Part shown: piece after piece, positions 1 through 6,638 of the stretch
How positions within the stretch are numbered: position 1 is the first letter of the stretch
How the letters are laid out: every line of letters begins with the position of its first letter
DNA from: Spirochaetaceae bacterium UBA1306
Lineage (GTDB): Bacteria; Spirochaetota; Spirochaetia; Treponematales; Rectinemataceae
Reading direction: 5' to 3'
Length of the DNA stretch: 7,032 bases
Assembly (NCBI GenBank): GCA_002307245.1
Contig: DBTW01000113.1
Location: forward strand, 13,025 to 20,056
The notes under the pieces: model-generated
What the model was told of the DNA's origin: nothing
Seen by the model: the letters and a program-made list of their open reading frames with translations, nothing else
Databases searched by the model: none
Made by a program: the position numbers and the translations under genes

Positions 1-381
1 GAGGACGATATCAAGCGCCTCGTCGACTTCCTCCTCGAGATCGACCTGGACCTCGCCGAGTTCACCGTGCTCACGCCCTTCCCGCACACAAAGGCCTGGG
101 ACGACCTCGTCAAGCAGGACCGGATCATCGACAGGGACTGGAATCACTATAACGCCGGGAAGGTCGTCTTCCAGCCCAAGCACATGTCCCCTGACCGCCT
201 GCAGGAGCTCTACCAGTTCGCCTGGGACAGCTTCTATCGCGACGAGACCCAGAGCCAGAAGATGTTCAACCTCTTCAACAAGGTCATCACCAGGGAGATA
301 GAGGACGGCACCTACCGGAGCCGACGCAGGGAGATGGCCGGCAAGACCTTCGGCCGCGAGGTTGTGAGGAAGATCGGCTGA
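1..381 (+). CDS. B12-binding radical SAM protein, C-terminal fragment (5' end outside window)
   Basis: The reading frame is open from base 1, so this is the last 126 residues of a longer protein; a GTG at 67 is internal, not the start. The visible part has the pattern that follows the TIM barrel in cobalamin-binding radical SAM enzymes: a strand ending in FTVLTPFP (residues 21-28), then a WDDL helix, a DWNHYNAGKVVFQPKHMSPDRLQ stretch split by short turns (about 48-70), and a helical tail rich in Arg/Lys. I relate this tail to the DUF4070-type C-terminal domain found in proteins such as the hopanoid methylase HpnP (from memory). The CxxxCxxC cluster motif and the B12 domain would lie upstream and cannot be seen, so the reaction is unknown; methylation or another radical step on the pigment is inference. 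The next gene starts 2 nt after its stop, so the two are probably co-transcribed. Confidence 0.72.
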   Translation, partial: EDDIKRLVDFLLEIDLDLAEFTVLTPFPHTKAWDDLVKQDRIIDRDWNHYNAGKVVFQPKHMSPDRLQELYQFAWDSFYRDETQSQKMFNLFNKVITREIEDGTYRSRRREMAGKTFGREVVRKIG

Positions 382-383
382 TC

Positions 384-1850
384 ATGGCTGACTATATCGA
401 TCGCGAATACGAATATCGCGGGCTCTGGGGCGTTCCCTCGAAGTGCGGGCTAAAGATCGTGCGGCGGGCCGACCTGGCCGTCGTCGTCCTGACCGAACTC
501 TACGACAGCAATCCCGGCAGCTCGGTGACCAACTGGTCCGCGCAGCTGGCGACGGAGCTCGCCGCGAGCGAGGGGCTCGACCCCGCGAAGCTCGTGGTAG
601 TCGAGCACACTCCGGATCGGCATTCCAAGCTGGAGATATACGACGAGACCTTCGACCGGGTCTCCTATTCGTGGGACGGCGGGAAATTCACCGATCCGCG
701 ATGGACAAGGCTGTCCAAGGCGGAATTCGAGGCCCTGATCGAGGGGAAGGTCGGAGCTGCCATGCGCGAGTCCTACTTTATCGACGGCATTCGCGCCGTC
801 GACGCAAAATTCGAGGCGCAGAAGATCGCCTTCGGACCCATCGCATTCCAGGCCGCCCGGGCTATGCGCGACCTGGGCATACTCGAGAGCGTCGCTGCCG
901 CCAAGGACGATGGCATAGGCCCGGGTGCGGTGGCCCGCTCGCTCGAGCTCTCGGCCTACGGAGTCGGGGTGCTGCTCGAGATGGGCCTGAGTCTCGCCCT
1001 CGTCAAGCTGAAGGACGATGGCGCGGATCCCCTCTTCGTCCTCGGCAAGACCGGGCACTTCGTCCTCTACGACGAGATGACCCGGGCCAACATGGATTTC
1101 GTCGGCGATGTCTGCTACGCGGGCGCCGCCGCCCTCGAGGATTCGATCCGTTCCGGCAAGCCCGAGGGCCTGAAGGTCTTCGGCGACTGGCCGACCATTT
1201 ACGATGGCCTTTCCCGCCTGCCCGAGGGCGTCAAGCGCAGCTGGTTCGCCTTCGACCATCATTATTCCGACCTCGCCTTCCCCGACGCCCTTCCCATAGT
1301 ATTCGCGGGGAAGCCGTCGAGGCTCTTCGACGTCGGGGGCAATACCGCCAAGTGGGCCCTCGCCTGCTGCCGCTACGACCCGGACGTCAAAGTCACCATA
1401 GTGGACCTGCCGGGCCAGCTGGCCGTCGCGCGCCGGAACGCCGAGGCGGCGGGCTTCGGCGATCGCGTATCGGGAGTGGAGCTCAACGTCCTCGACCCGA
1501 AGGGCTCCTTCCCCGCCGGCGCGGACGCGGTGTGGATGAGCCAGTTCCTGGATTGCTTCTCGCTGGACGAGGTCGAGGGCATCATGAAGAGGCTTCGGCC
1601 CGCCCTGCGCCCCGCCTGCGACGTGTTCGTGCTCGAGCCCTTCTGGGACCGGCAGCGCTTCGAGGCGGCGAGCTACAGCCTCCACGCGACTTCGCTCTAC
1701 TTCACCTGCATGGCGAACGGCAACAGCAAGATGTATCGCTCGGACGAGCTGGTCGCGGCCGTGGAGCGGGCGGGCTTCGGCCTCGCCGAGGCCCGTCACG
1801 GCCTCGGCGCCAACTCCTACTCCCTGCTCCGGTTCAGGACGGCGAGTTGA
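384..1850 (+). CDS. SAM-dependent methyltransferase of the aryl polyene type with extra N-terminal domain
   Basis: A 488-residue protein in two parts. Residues 1-125 form a small alpha/beta domain with the motifs TELYDSNPGSSVTN (37-50), VVVEHTP (71-77) and YDETFDRVSY (86-95); I associate such sequences with stand-alone uncharacterised proteins of about 120 residues (from memory). Residues 127-488 are a Class I methyltransferase of the acetylserotonin/COMT-like fold: a winged-helix dimerisation part (about 140-230), the SAM-binding loop LFDVGGNTAKWA (314-325), VDLPGQ with ribose-binding Asp341, and WMSQFLDCFSLDE (384-396). Q387 sits where plant-type O-methyltransferases have their catalytic His, so the acceptor atom is uncertain. 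Likely role: methylation of the aryl head group or an intermediate of the polyene. The ATG at 384 follows the previous stop by 2 nt, with AGGA at 367-370 as a distant ribosome site. A second in-frame ATG at 762 has a better site (GGAG at 753-756). Confidence 0.82.
   Translation: MADYIDREYEYRGLWGVPSKCGLKIVRRADLAVVVLTELYDSNPGSSVTNWSAQLATELAASEGLDPAKLVVVEHTPDRHSKLEIYDETFDRVSYSWDGGKFTDPRWTRLSKAEFEALIEGKVGAAMRESYFIDGIRAVDAKFEAQKIAFGPIAFQAARAMRDLGILESVAAAKDDGIGPGAVARSLELSAYGVGVLLEMGLSLALVKLKDDGADPLFVLGKTGHFVLYDEMTRANMDFVGDVCYAGAAALEDSIRSGKPEGLKVFGDWPTIYDGLSRLPEGVKRSWFAFDHHYSDLAFPDALPIVFAGKPSRLFDVGGNTAKWALACCRYDPDVKVTIVDLPGQLAVARRNAEAAGFGDRVSGVELNVLDPKGSFPAGADAVWMSQFLDCFSLDEVEGIMKRLRPALRPACDVFVLEPFWDRQRFEAASYSLHATSLYFTCMANGNSKMYRSDELVAAVERAGFGLAEARHGLGANSYSLLRFRTAS
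753..764 (+). promoter_or_regulatory. Internal ribosome binding site and ATG inside the methyltransferase gene
   Basis: GGAG at 753-756 lies 5 nt before an in-frame ATG at 762-764, a better spacing than that of the annotated start at 384. It falls exactly at the boundary between the N-terminal extra domain and the methyltransferase. Initiation here would give a 362-residue protein, about the normal size for the methyltransferase alone. Two products from one frame are possible but not shown. Confidence 0.4.
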
Positions 1851-1852
1851 CC

Positions 1853-1871
1853 CATGGCCGCCGAGGCCATG
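1853..1871 (+). other. Intergenic hairpin between methyltransferase and acyltransferase genes
   Basis: CATGGCC (1853-1859) and GGCCATG (1865-1871) form a perfect 7-bp stem with a 5-nt loop (GCCGA), starting 3 nt after the methyltransferase stop. No T-run follows, so it is not a standard intrinsic terminator. It could affect mRNA stability or access to the downstream start. It also overlaps the start of the mini-ORF at 1854. Confidence 0.45.
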
Positions 1872-1898
1872 CATCCCGCGCCCGTGGAGCCGCGATGA
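1854..1898 (+). CDS. Possible 14-codon coupling mini-ORF
   Basis: ATG at 1854 opens 3 nt after the methyltransferase stop. The frame reads MAAEAMHPAPVEPR and ends with TGA at 1896-1898, overlapping the acyltransferase ATG at 1895 as ATGA. GGCGAG at 1841-1846 is a plausible ribosome site. The ORF therefore bridges the 44-nt gap and could pass ribosomes to the next gene, as the direct overlaps do elsewhere in the operon. The peptide resembles nothing I know. A chance open frame in GC-rich DNA is equally possible. Confidence 0.25.
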   Translation: MAAEAMHPAPVEPR

Positions 1899-2680
1899 TC
1901 AAGGCGCTCGATTACTGGAGGCGCCTCCTCTGCAAGGCCGTATGCTATTTCTTCTTCGGCATAGGGGCCTTCGTCCTCGGCGCTCTGGTCTATCCCGTCC
2001 TCATCGTCGCCGTGCGCGACAAGCTCGCGCTACGCAGGATCTCGCGAAGCCTCGTCAGTTCCTCCTTCAGGCTATTCATATTCACGATGGGCGCCTTCGG
2101 GCTGGTACGAGTCGAGTTCGAGAACGAGGAGGCCCTGCGCGGGGCTCGAGGCCTCATCGTGGCCGCGAACCATCCCTCGCTCATCGACATCATCATTCTC
2201 GCCTCGCGGATCCCGCAGGCCGATTGCATCGTCAAGCGGGCGCTTTGGGACACGCCCTTCGTGCGCTGGATCGTGCGCTGCTCCTACATACCCAACTCCC
2301 TGGGATTCCCGGAGACCGTCCAGCTCTGCTCGGCCTCGCTGGCCGAGGGCAATTCGCTCGTGGTCTTCCCGGAGGGCACCCGGACTAAGGAGGGGCAGCC
2401 GCCCAAGCTCCAGCGCGGGGCCGCGCGGGTCGCGCTCTCGACCGGCCGCGATATCGTCCCGGTGCGGATCTATTCCGACGACACGCGGGGGCTCCGTAAG
2501 GGGGATCCCTTCCTGAGCCTGCCGAGGGAGGGCCCGATCCGCTTCAAGGTCCGGGTCATGCCGATGATCAAGATCGAGGATTATGCGGGGACCGAGGCCG
2601 CGATAGCCGCCAGAGCGTTGACAAAACGCCTGTCGGAAGCTATATCTACCTATTCTTCGACGGAGCCGGCCCTTGGATAA
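1895..2680 (+). CDS. 1-acyl-sn-glycerol-3-phosphate acyltransferase-like (PlsC family) enzyme
   Basis: A 261-residue membrane-associated acyltransferase. Residues 14-41 are a hydrophobic N-terminal segment that should anchor it in the inner membrane. The catalytic block I motif NHPSLID is at 92-98 (His93, Asp98, the HX4D pair) and block III FPEGTRT at 158-164, both intact; VPVRIYSD near 188-195 fits block IV. Family members move an acyl chain from acyl-ACP or acyl-CoA onto a lysophospholipid. Homologues of this sort are standard in aryl polyene and flexirubin clusters, where they are thought to help attach the polyene to a lipid. The ATG at 1895 is chosen because GTGGAG (1884-1889) lies 5 nt upstream and the protein then starts directly before the membrane anchor; the same frame stays open far upstream but that stretch is Arg-rich shadow translation. 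The last codons turn unusually AT-rich, where a promoter seems to be embedded. Confidence 0.9.
   Translation: MIKALDYWRRLLCKAVCYFFFGIGAFVLGALVYPVLIVAVRDKLALRRISRSLVSSSFRLFIFTMGAFGLVRVEFENEEALRGARGLIVAANHPSLIDIIILASRIPQADCIVKRALWDTPFVRWIVRCSYIPNSLGFPETVQLCSASLAEGNSLVVFPEGTRTKEGQPPKLQRGAARVALSTGRDIVPVRIYSDDTRGLRKGDPFLSLPREGPIRFKVRVMPMIKIEDYAGTEAAIAARALTKRLSEAISTYSSTEPALG
2618..2646 (+). promoter_or_regulatory. Putative sigma70-type promoter inside the acyltransferase 3' end
   Basis: A perfect -35 box TTGACA (2618-2623) is followed after exactly 17 nt by TATATC (2641-2646), which matches four of six positions of the -10 consensus. Transcription would start near 2653, leaving a leader of about 135 nt before the membrane protein ATG at 2789. 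The codons here (TTG, ACA, AAA, GCT, ATA, TCT) break the strong G/C-ending preference of the gene, as if the DNA signal were under selection. It would drive the membrane protein, glycosyltransferase/acyltransferase, ammonia-lyase and thioesterase genes separately. Confidence 0.45.
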
Positions 2681-2761
2681 ACTCTATGATAATGGCGGGC
2701 GGCCTACCGCGTGCGCTCTTCGCTTCAGCCGGCCCCGCGGCAATCTGCGCCTCGTCGTCGG

Positions 2762-2775
2762 CGCCCGATCGGGCG
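2762..2775. repeat. 14-bp perfect palindrome in the 108-nt gap
   Basis: CGCCCGATCGGGCG is its own reverse complement. It ends 13 nt before the membrane protein ATG. On the RNA it can fold as a 5-bp GC stem with a GATC loop next to the ribosome site; on the DNA it could be an operator. About one such palindrome is expected by chance in 7 kb at this GC content, so only its position makes it notable. I see nothing else in the 2681-2788 gap. Confidence 0.3.
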
Positions 2776-2788
2776 GGGGCTTGGCGAG

Positions 2789-3376
2789 ATGAAAAAACTC
2801 GGGAAGGTCCTCGCCATCTCGCTTACGGTCGCGTATCCCTTCGTTGTGCTCGCCTGCCTCCTCGTCTTCAAGGTCTCGGCCCGCGGCATAGGCCTCTGCA
2901 TCCTCGCGATCGCCGCCCTTAATTTCCTCTCGCTCTCGGGCGGCGGGAAGGGGCCGATCGATCGCGTCCGGAGATGGGGCGGGCTCGGGCTCTCGCTCGT
3001 CCTCGTGGCCCTCGTCTTCGTCACCGATAACCCGGTCTTCGCGAAGATATACCCGGTGCTCGTGAGTCTCGCGCTCCTGGCCGTGTTCACCTTCAGCCTC
3101 GTCAAGGTGCCCACCGTCATTTTCCGAATCGCCTCGCTCAAGGAGAAGTCCTTCCGCGAGGAGGGCCCCGGGCGCGACAGGGCCGAGTCGTATTGCAGGA
3201 AGGTCACGGTCGTCTGGTGCGCCTTTTTCGTCGTCAATGGGTCGATAGCGCTGTTTACCGCGCTGTGGGCGAGCCCCATCGCCTGGACGATATACAACGG
3301 CTTCATTTCCTATATCCTCATAGGCGTCCTCTTCGTCGGCGAGATGATCGTAAGGCGCCGGGCGATGCGCGAATGA
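2789..3376 (+). CDS. COG4648-type inner membrane protein of aryl polyene clusters
   Basis: A 195-residue polytopic membrane protein with about six hydrophobic segments (roughly 9-27, 31-50, 63-79, 87-106, 138-160, 165-187). A polar loop at 115-137 (SLKEKSFREEGPGRDRAESY) precedes the most characteristic part, YCRKVTVVWCAFFVVNGSIA (135-154), then WTIYNGFISYILIG (166-179) and GEMIVRR (184-190). This C-terminal pattern matches the COG4648 family as I remember it, found in aryl polyene clusters next to the acyl carrier protein and ligase genes. Its biochemical role is not established; a scaffold or transfer role at the inner membrane is inference. I chose ATG 2789 because it gives a short Lys-containing N-terminus directly before the first helix. 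A GTG at 2711 would add 26 Arg/Pro-rich residues that look non-coding. The stop overlaps the next start by 4 nt (ATGA). Confidence 0.82.
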   Translation: MKKLGKVLAISLTVAYPFVVLACLLVFKVSARGIGLCILAIAALNFLSLSGGGKGPIDRVRRWGGLGLSLVLVALVFVTDNPVFAKIYPVLVSLALLAVFTFSLVKVPTVIFRIASLKEKSFREEGPGRDRAESYCRKVTVVWCAFFVVNGSIALFTALWASPIAWTIYNGFISYILIGVLFVGEMIVRRRAMRE

Positions 3377-5109
3377 GCCTACGGCCCGCCTTCCGGCCCT
3401 GCGCCATCGTGCCCGTGTACAACCACGGGAGCACGGCGCTCGCGGTGGTCCGGGGCCTCGCCGAGCGCTCCCTGCCCGCCATCCTCGTCGACGACGGGAG
3501 CGGCAGCGAGACGAAGGCAGCGCTGCGCCTGGTCCTCGAGGCGGTGCCGGGCACGAGGCTCCTGACGCTTCCCGAGAACCGGGGCAAGGGCGGGGCGGTG
3601 ATCCGCGGCTTCGCGTTGGCGAAGGAAGCGGGCTATACCCACGCCTTGCAGGTCGACGCCGACGGCCAGCACGACCTGGGCGAGATCCCGCGCTTCCTCG
3701 CGGCCGCGGCCGCGGAGCCCGAGGCGGTCGTGGCCGGTGCGCCCGTCTACGACGCGAGCGCCCCTCGCTCGCGCATGGCCGGGCGCAAGATCACCAATTT
3801 TTGGGTGGCCGTCGAGACCCTCTCCCGCGACATCCCCGACGCGATGATAGGCTTCAGGGTCTATCCGGTCGAGCTCGCGCTCCGCGTCGCCTCCCGTGCG
3901 CATATCAGCGAGCGGATGGGCTTCGACATCGATATAATCGTGCGCATCCATTGGAGCGGCGCGAGCGTGCGCTTCCTTCCCGTCCGCGTCGCCTACCCCG
4001 AGGGCGGGACCTCGAACTTCAGGATGCTCGAGGATAACGTCCTCATCAGCCTCCTGCACGCGAGGCTCTTCTTCGGGATGCTGCTCCGATCCCCCCTGTT
4101 GGTCGCCCGCCGCCTCGCGCGGGCGCGGCGGGCGGCGGGGCAGGGCGAGGGGCACTGGGCGGACCAGAGGGAGAAGGGCGGCGGCTATTGGCAATTGAGG
4201 CTGATGCTGGCGCTACGGCGATTCCTTGGCCGGGGTCCCCTGACCGCGATCATGCGGCCGGTAGTGTTCTTCTTCTACCTCTTCTCGCGCTCGGCTAGGG
4301 CGTCCTCGCGCGCCTTCCTGTCCCGCGCCGCGGAGGCTGCGGGGCGCCCCGCCCCCCGCGGCCGCGACTCCTTGCTGCACTTCATGTCCTTCGCCGAGGC
4401 CCTGGTCGACAAGATCGACGCCTGGTCGAGCGAGATCGGCGTCGACGACCTCCGCTTCCGCGACGACGGAGTCGGTCCCCTGGTCTCCGACCTACGGTCG
4501 GGGAAGGGAGCGCTACTTCTCTGCTCGCACTTGGGCAATACGGAGCTTCTGCGAGCCTTGGCGAACCTCGAGGTGGGCGAAAGGCTGGACGGTCTGTCGT
4601 TCACCTCGATCATCGAGATCGCGAGCACGGCGCGCTTCAACAGGCTGATAGCCGAGGTGGATCCCCGGGCGGCTGGCATGCTCGTCGCCGCCTCCGATAT
4701 GGGGCCCGACACGATGATCATGCTCAAGGGGCGGGTGGACGCGGGCGGCCTCGTCGCCATAGCCGGCGACCGGGTGGCGGCGGGCAACCGCGGCCGCGTC
4801 GTCGAGGTCGAGTTCCTCGGCCGCGAGGCCTGCCTGCCGCTCGGCCCCTTCGTCCTGGCGGATCTCCTCGAGGCGCCGGTCTATTTCGTGTCCGCCCTCC
4901 GCGAGAGCGACCTAAATTGGAAGGCCCATTACGAATTTCGCGTGACCCGCGCGACCTCCCCGATCGGCGGGGAAGGCGGCGGGCGCGGGGCGAGGGCCGC
5001 CCGCGTCGCCGCCCTCGCGGCGGAGTACGCTTCCGATCTCGGTCGGCTCGCGGCCGAGCATCCCTACCAGTGGTATAACTTCTTCGATTTTTGGAACAGG
5101 GGGAAATAA
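3373..5109 (+). CDS. Family 2 glycosyltransferase fused to LpxL/HtrB-type acyltransferase
   Basis: A 578-residue bifunctional protein. Residues 9-230 form a GT2 domain: AIVPVYNHG (11-19), ILVDDGSG (37-44), ENRGKGGAVIRGF (68-80), the nucleotide-sugar/metal site LQVDADGQHD (92-101) and YPEGGTSNF (208-216). Residues 261-574 form a lauroyl/myristoyl-type acyltransferase: an entry segment with W272 and a hydrophobic anchor near 292-304, the catalytic HLGNTE (His386-Glu391, an HX4E pair) and the closing HPYQWYNFFDFW (563-574). Both halves look complete. Fusions of this kind are typical of aryl polyene and flexirubin clusters and are thought to link a sugar and the polyene acyl chain on a membrane lipid; the exact sugar and acceptor are unknown. 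The ATG at 3373 overlaps the preceding stop (ATGA), with no strong ribosome site of its own, so translation is probably coupled. The frame is open upstream of 3373, but that is overlap with the membrane protein gene. Confidence 0.9.
   Translation: MSLRPAFRPCAIVPVYNHGSTALAVVRGLAERSLPAILVDDGSGSETKAALRLVLEAVPGTRLLTLPENRGKGGAVIRGFALAKEAGYTHALQVDADGQHDLGEIPRFLAAAAAEPEAVVAGAPVYDASAPRSRMAGRKITNFWVAVETLSRDIPDAMIGFRVYPVELALRVASRAHISERMGFDIDIIVRIHWSGASVRFLPVRVAYPEGGTSNFRMLEDNVLISLLHARLFFGMLLRSPLLVARRLARARRAAGQGEGHWADQREKGGGYWQLRLMLALRRFLGRGPLTAIMRPVVFFFYLFSRSARASSRAFLSRAAEAAGRPAPRGRDSLLHFMSFAEALVDKIDAWSSEIGVDDLRFRDDGVGPLVSDLRSGKGALLLCSHLGNTELLRALANLEVGERLDGLSFTSIIEIASTARFNRLIAEVDPRAAGMLVAASDMGPDTMIMLKGRVDAGGLVAIAGDRVAAGNRGRVVEVEFLGREACLPLGPFVLADLLEAPVYFVSALRESDLNWKAHYEFRVTRATSPIGGEGGGRGARAARVAALAAEYASDLGRLAAEHPYQWYNFFDFWNRGK
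5098..5103 (+). promoter_or_regulatory. Ribosome binding site deciding the ammonia-lyase start
   Basis: AGGGGG lies 5 nt before ATG 5109 and inside the last codons of the glycosyltransferase/acyltransferase gene. It favours this ATG over the TTG at 5091. Stop and start share one base (TAATG), a classic coupling arrangement. Confidence 0.6.
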
Positions 5110-6638
5110 TGCGATCCATAGTGTTCGGGCCGAAGGCATTGCGCATCGAGGATATCGTGGAGCTCGCGCGCCGGGAGGCGGAGCCCAAGCTCTGCGAGGA
5201 TCGCGAGTTCGTCCAGATGATCGAGTCGGGAGCGCGCTTCCTCGACGAGATGATCGCCGAGAAGGACGACATATACGGCGTGACGACGGGCTACGGCGAC
5301 TCCTGCGACAAGAAAGTCCCGCGCGACCGCTGTTACGAGCTCCCGATCAACCTGAGCCGCTTCCATGGCTGCGGGCTCGGCGACTTCTTTTCGCCCGAGC
5401 AGACCCGCGCCATCATCGCGGTGCGGCTAGCCTCGCTCTGCGCGGGCCATTCCGGCGTGAGCTTCGGCCTCCTGCGCGCCCTCGCCGGCCTCCTCGAGCA
5501 CGACATCCTGCCCCTGATCCCGCAGGAGGGCTCGGTAGGGGCCTCCGGCGATCTCACGCCGCTGTCGTACATCGTGGCCGCGATCATCGGCGAGCGCGAG
5601 GTGCTGTACAGAGGCGAGAGGATGGGCGCTGCCTCCGCGCTCGCGGCGGCCGGCATGGCCCCGCTCCGGCTCAGGCCCAAGGAGGCTCTGGCCATCATGA
5701 ACGGCACGGCCGCGATGACCGGCATCGCCTGTCTCGCCTACGCCAGGGCCGACTACCTGGGCGAGCTCGCCTGCTCGCTCACCGCGATGGCGTCCATCGC
5801 CCTCAAGGGCAACGCCTACCACTTCGACGCGCGGCTGTTCTCGCTCAAGCCCCATCCGGGCCAGACGAGGGCCGCCGATTCCGTGCGCCGGGGCATCGGC
5901 GGCTGCAGCGCCGTCGGCACCGTGCCCAAGAGGATACAGGACGCCTATTCGATACGCTGCGCCCCCCACGTCGTCGGCGTGCTCTTCGACGCGCTCTCCT
6001 TCTTCCGGGGCACGATCGAGATCGAGATGAACAGCGCCAACGACAACCCGGTCGTGGACCCCGAGACCCGGTCGATCATGCACGGCGGGCACTTCTACGG
6101 CGGCCACATCGCCTTCGTGATGGACTCGCTCAAGAACGCGGTGGCGAACGTGGCGGACCTCATGGATCGGCAGCTCGCCCTCCTGGTCGACGAGAAGTTC
6201 AACCGCGGCCTCCCGCCCAACCTCTCGGGCTCGAAGGACGTCTACGCCCTCAGCCACGGCTTCAAGGCCGTGCAGATCGGCGCTTCCGCCTGGACCGCCG
6301 AGGCGCTCAAGGCCACGATGCCCGCCAGCGTCTTCTCGCGATCCACCGAGTGCCACAACCAGGACAAGGTCAGTATGGGCACGATCGCGGCCCGGGACTG
6401 CGTCCGCGTCCTCGAGCTGACCGAGCAGGTGGCGGCCGCGCTGCTCCTCGCCGGGACCCAGGCCCTGCGGCTCCGCGCGGAGGCTGGCGAGGCTTCCCCC
6501 GCCGACTTCGCCGGCGTGAAGGCCTTGCTGGACGAGGCCTCCGAGCTCTTCGCGCCCCTCCGGGAGGATCGGCCCCTCGAGGCCGAGCTGCGCGCGACCG
6601 TCGACCGCATCGAGCGCCGGGGCTGGAGTCTCGCGTGA
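5109..6638 (+). CDS. MIO-dependent aromatic amino acid ammonia-lyase (tyrosine/phenylalanine-type)
   Basis: A 509-residue protein of the HAL/PAL/TAL family, close to the usual length of bacterial members. The MIO cofactor tripeptide Ala145-Ser146-Gly147 is intact in GSVGASGDLTPLSY (141-154). Other family residues are present: Tyr56 in IYGVTTGYG (55-63), NGT (198-200), QDAYSIR (277-283) with Tyr280 and Arg283, and NDNP (311-314). The selectivity pair after NLSR is Phe85-His86, not the Ser-His of histidine ammonia-lyases. HNQDKVSM (416-423) puts Gln418 at the position of the HAL glutamate, as in phenylalanine and tyrosine lyases. I therefore infer release of ammonia from tyrosine or phenylalanine to give 4-coumarate or cinnamate as the polyene starter, as the Flavobacterium johnsoniae tyrosine lyase does for flexirubin. 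Automatic annotation would probably call it histidine ammonia-lyase. It overlaps both neighbours. Confidence 0.92.
   Translation: MRSIVFGPKALRIEDIVELARREAEPKLCEDREFVQMIESGARFLDEMIAEKDDIYGVTTGYGDSCDKKVPRDRCYELPINLSRFHGCGLGDFFSPEQTRAIIAVRLASLCAGHSGVSFGLLRALAGLLEHDILPLIPQEGSVGASGDLTPLSYIVAAIIGEREVLYRGERMGAASALAAAGMAPLRLRPKEALAIMNGTAAMTGIACLAYARADYLGELACSLTAMASIALKGNAYHFDARLFSLKPHPGQTRAADSVRRGIGGCSAVGTVPKRIQDAYSIRCAPHVVGVLFDALSFFRGTIEIEMNSANDNPVVDPETRSIMHGGHFYGGHIAFVMDSLKNAVANVADLMDRQLALLVDEKFNRGLPPNLSGSKDVYALSHGFKAVQIGASAWTAEALKATMPASVFSRSTECHNQDKVSMGTIAARDCVRVLELTEQVAAALLLAGTQALRLRAEAGEASPADFAGVKALLDEASELFAPLREDRPLEAELRATVDRIERRGWSLA

Noticed and set aside
450..1874. Minus-strand open frame of 474 codons opposite the methyltransferase
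   Set aside because: Low-complexity Gly/Glu/Arg/Val-rich translation mirroring the codon pattern of the plus-strand gene; no recognisable motif. The same holds for minus-strand frames at 3379-4194, 4275-4787 and 5427-6356.
443..1894. Long open frame upstream of the acyltransferase start, in the same frame
   Set aside because: It overlaps the methyltransferase gene completely and translates to Arg/Gly/Pro-rich sequence with no domain; it is a GC-rich shadow frame joined to the real start at 1895.
1851..1894. Intrinsic terminator after the methyltransferase gene
   Set aside because: The hairpin has no T-rich tail and the next gene follows closely on the same strand.
2686..2922. Possible small gene in the 108-nt gap
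   Set aside because: It runs into the membrane protein gene in another frame, lacks an acyl carrier DSL motif and has no convincing ribosome site; not a hidden or decayed carrier protein that I can recognise.
3697..3717. Repeat of GCGGCC units in the glycosyltransferase gene
   Set aside because: It simply encodes an alanine run (AAAAA) with preferred codons.
4339..4352. 14-nt palindrome GCGGGGCGCCCCGC within the acyltransferase linker
   Set aside because: It lies inside a coding Pro/Ala/Arg-rich linker, has no following T-run, and is near chance expectation at this GC content.
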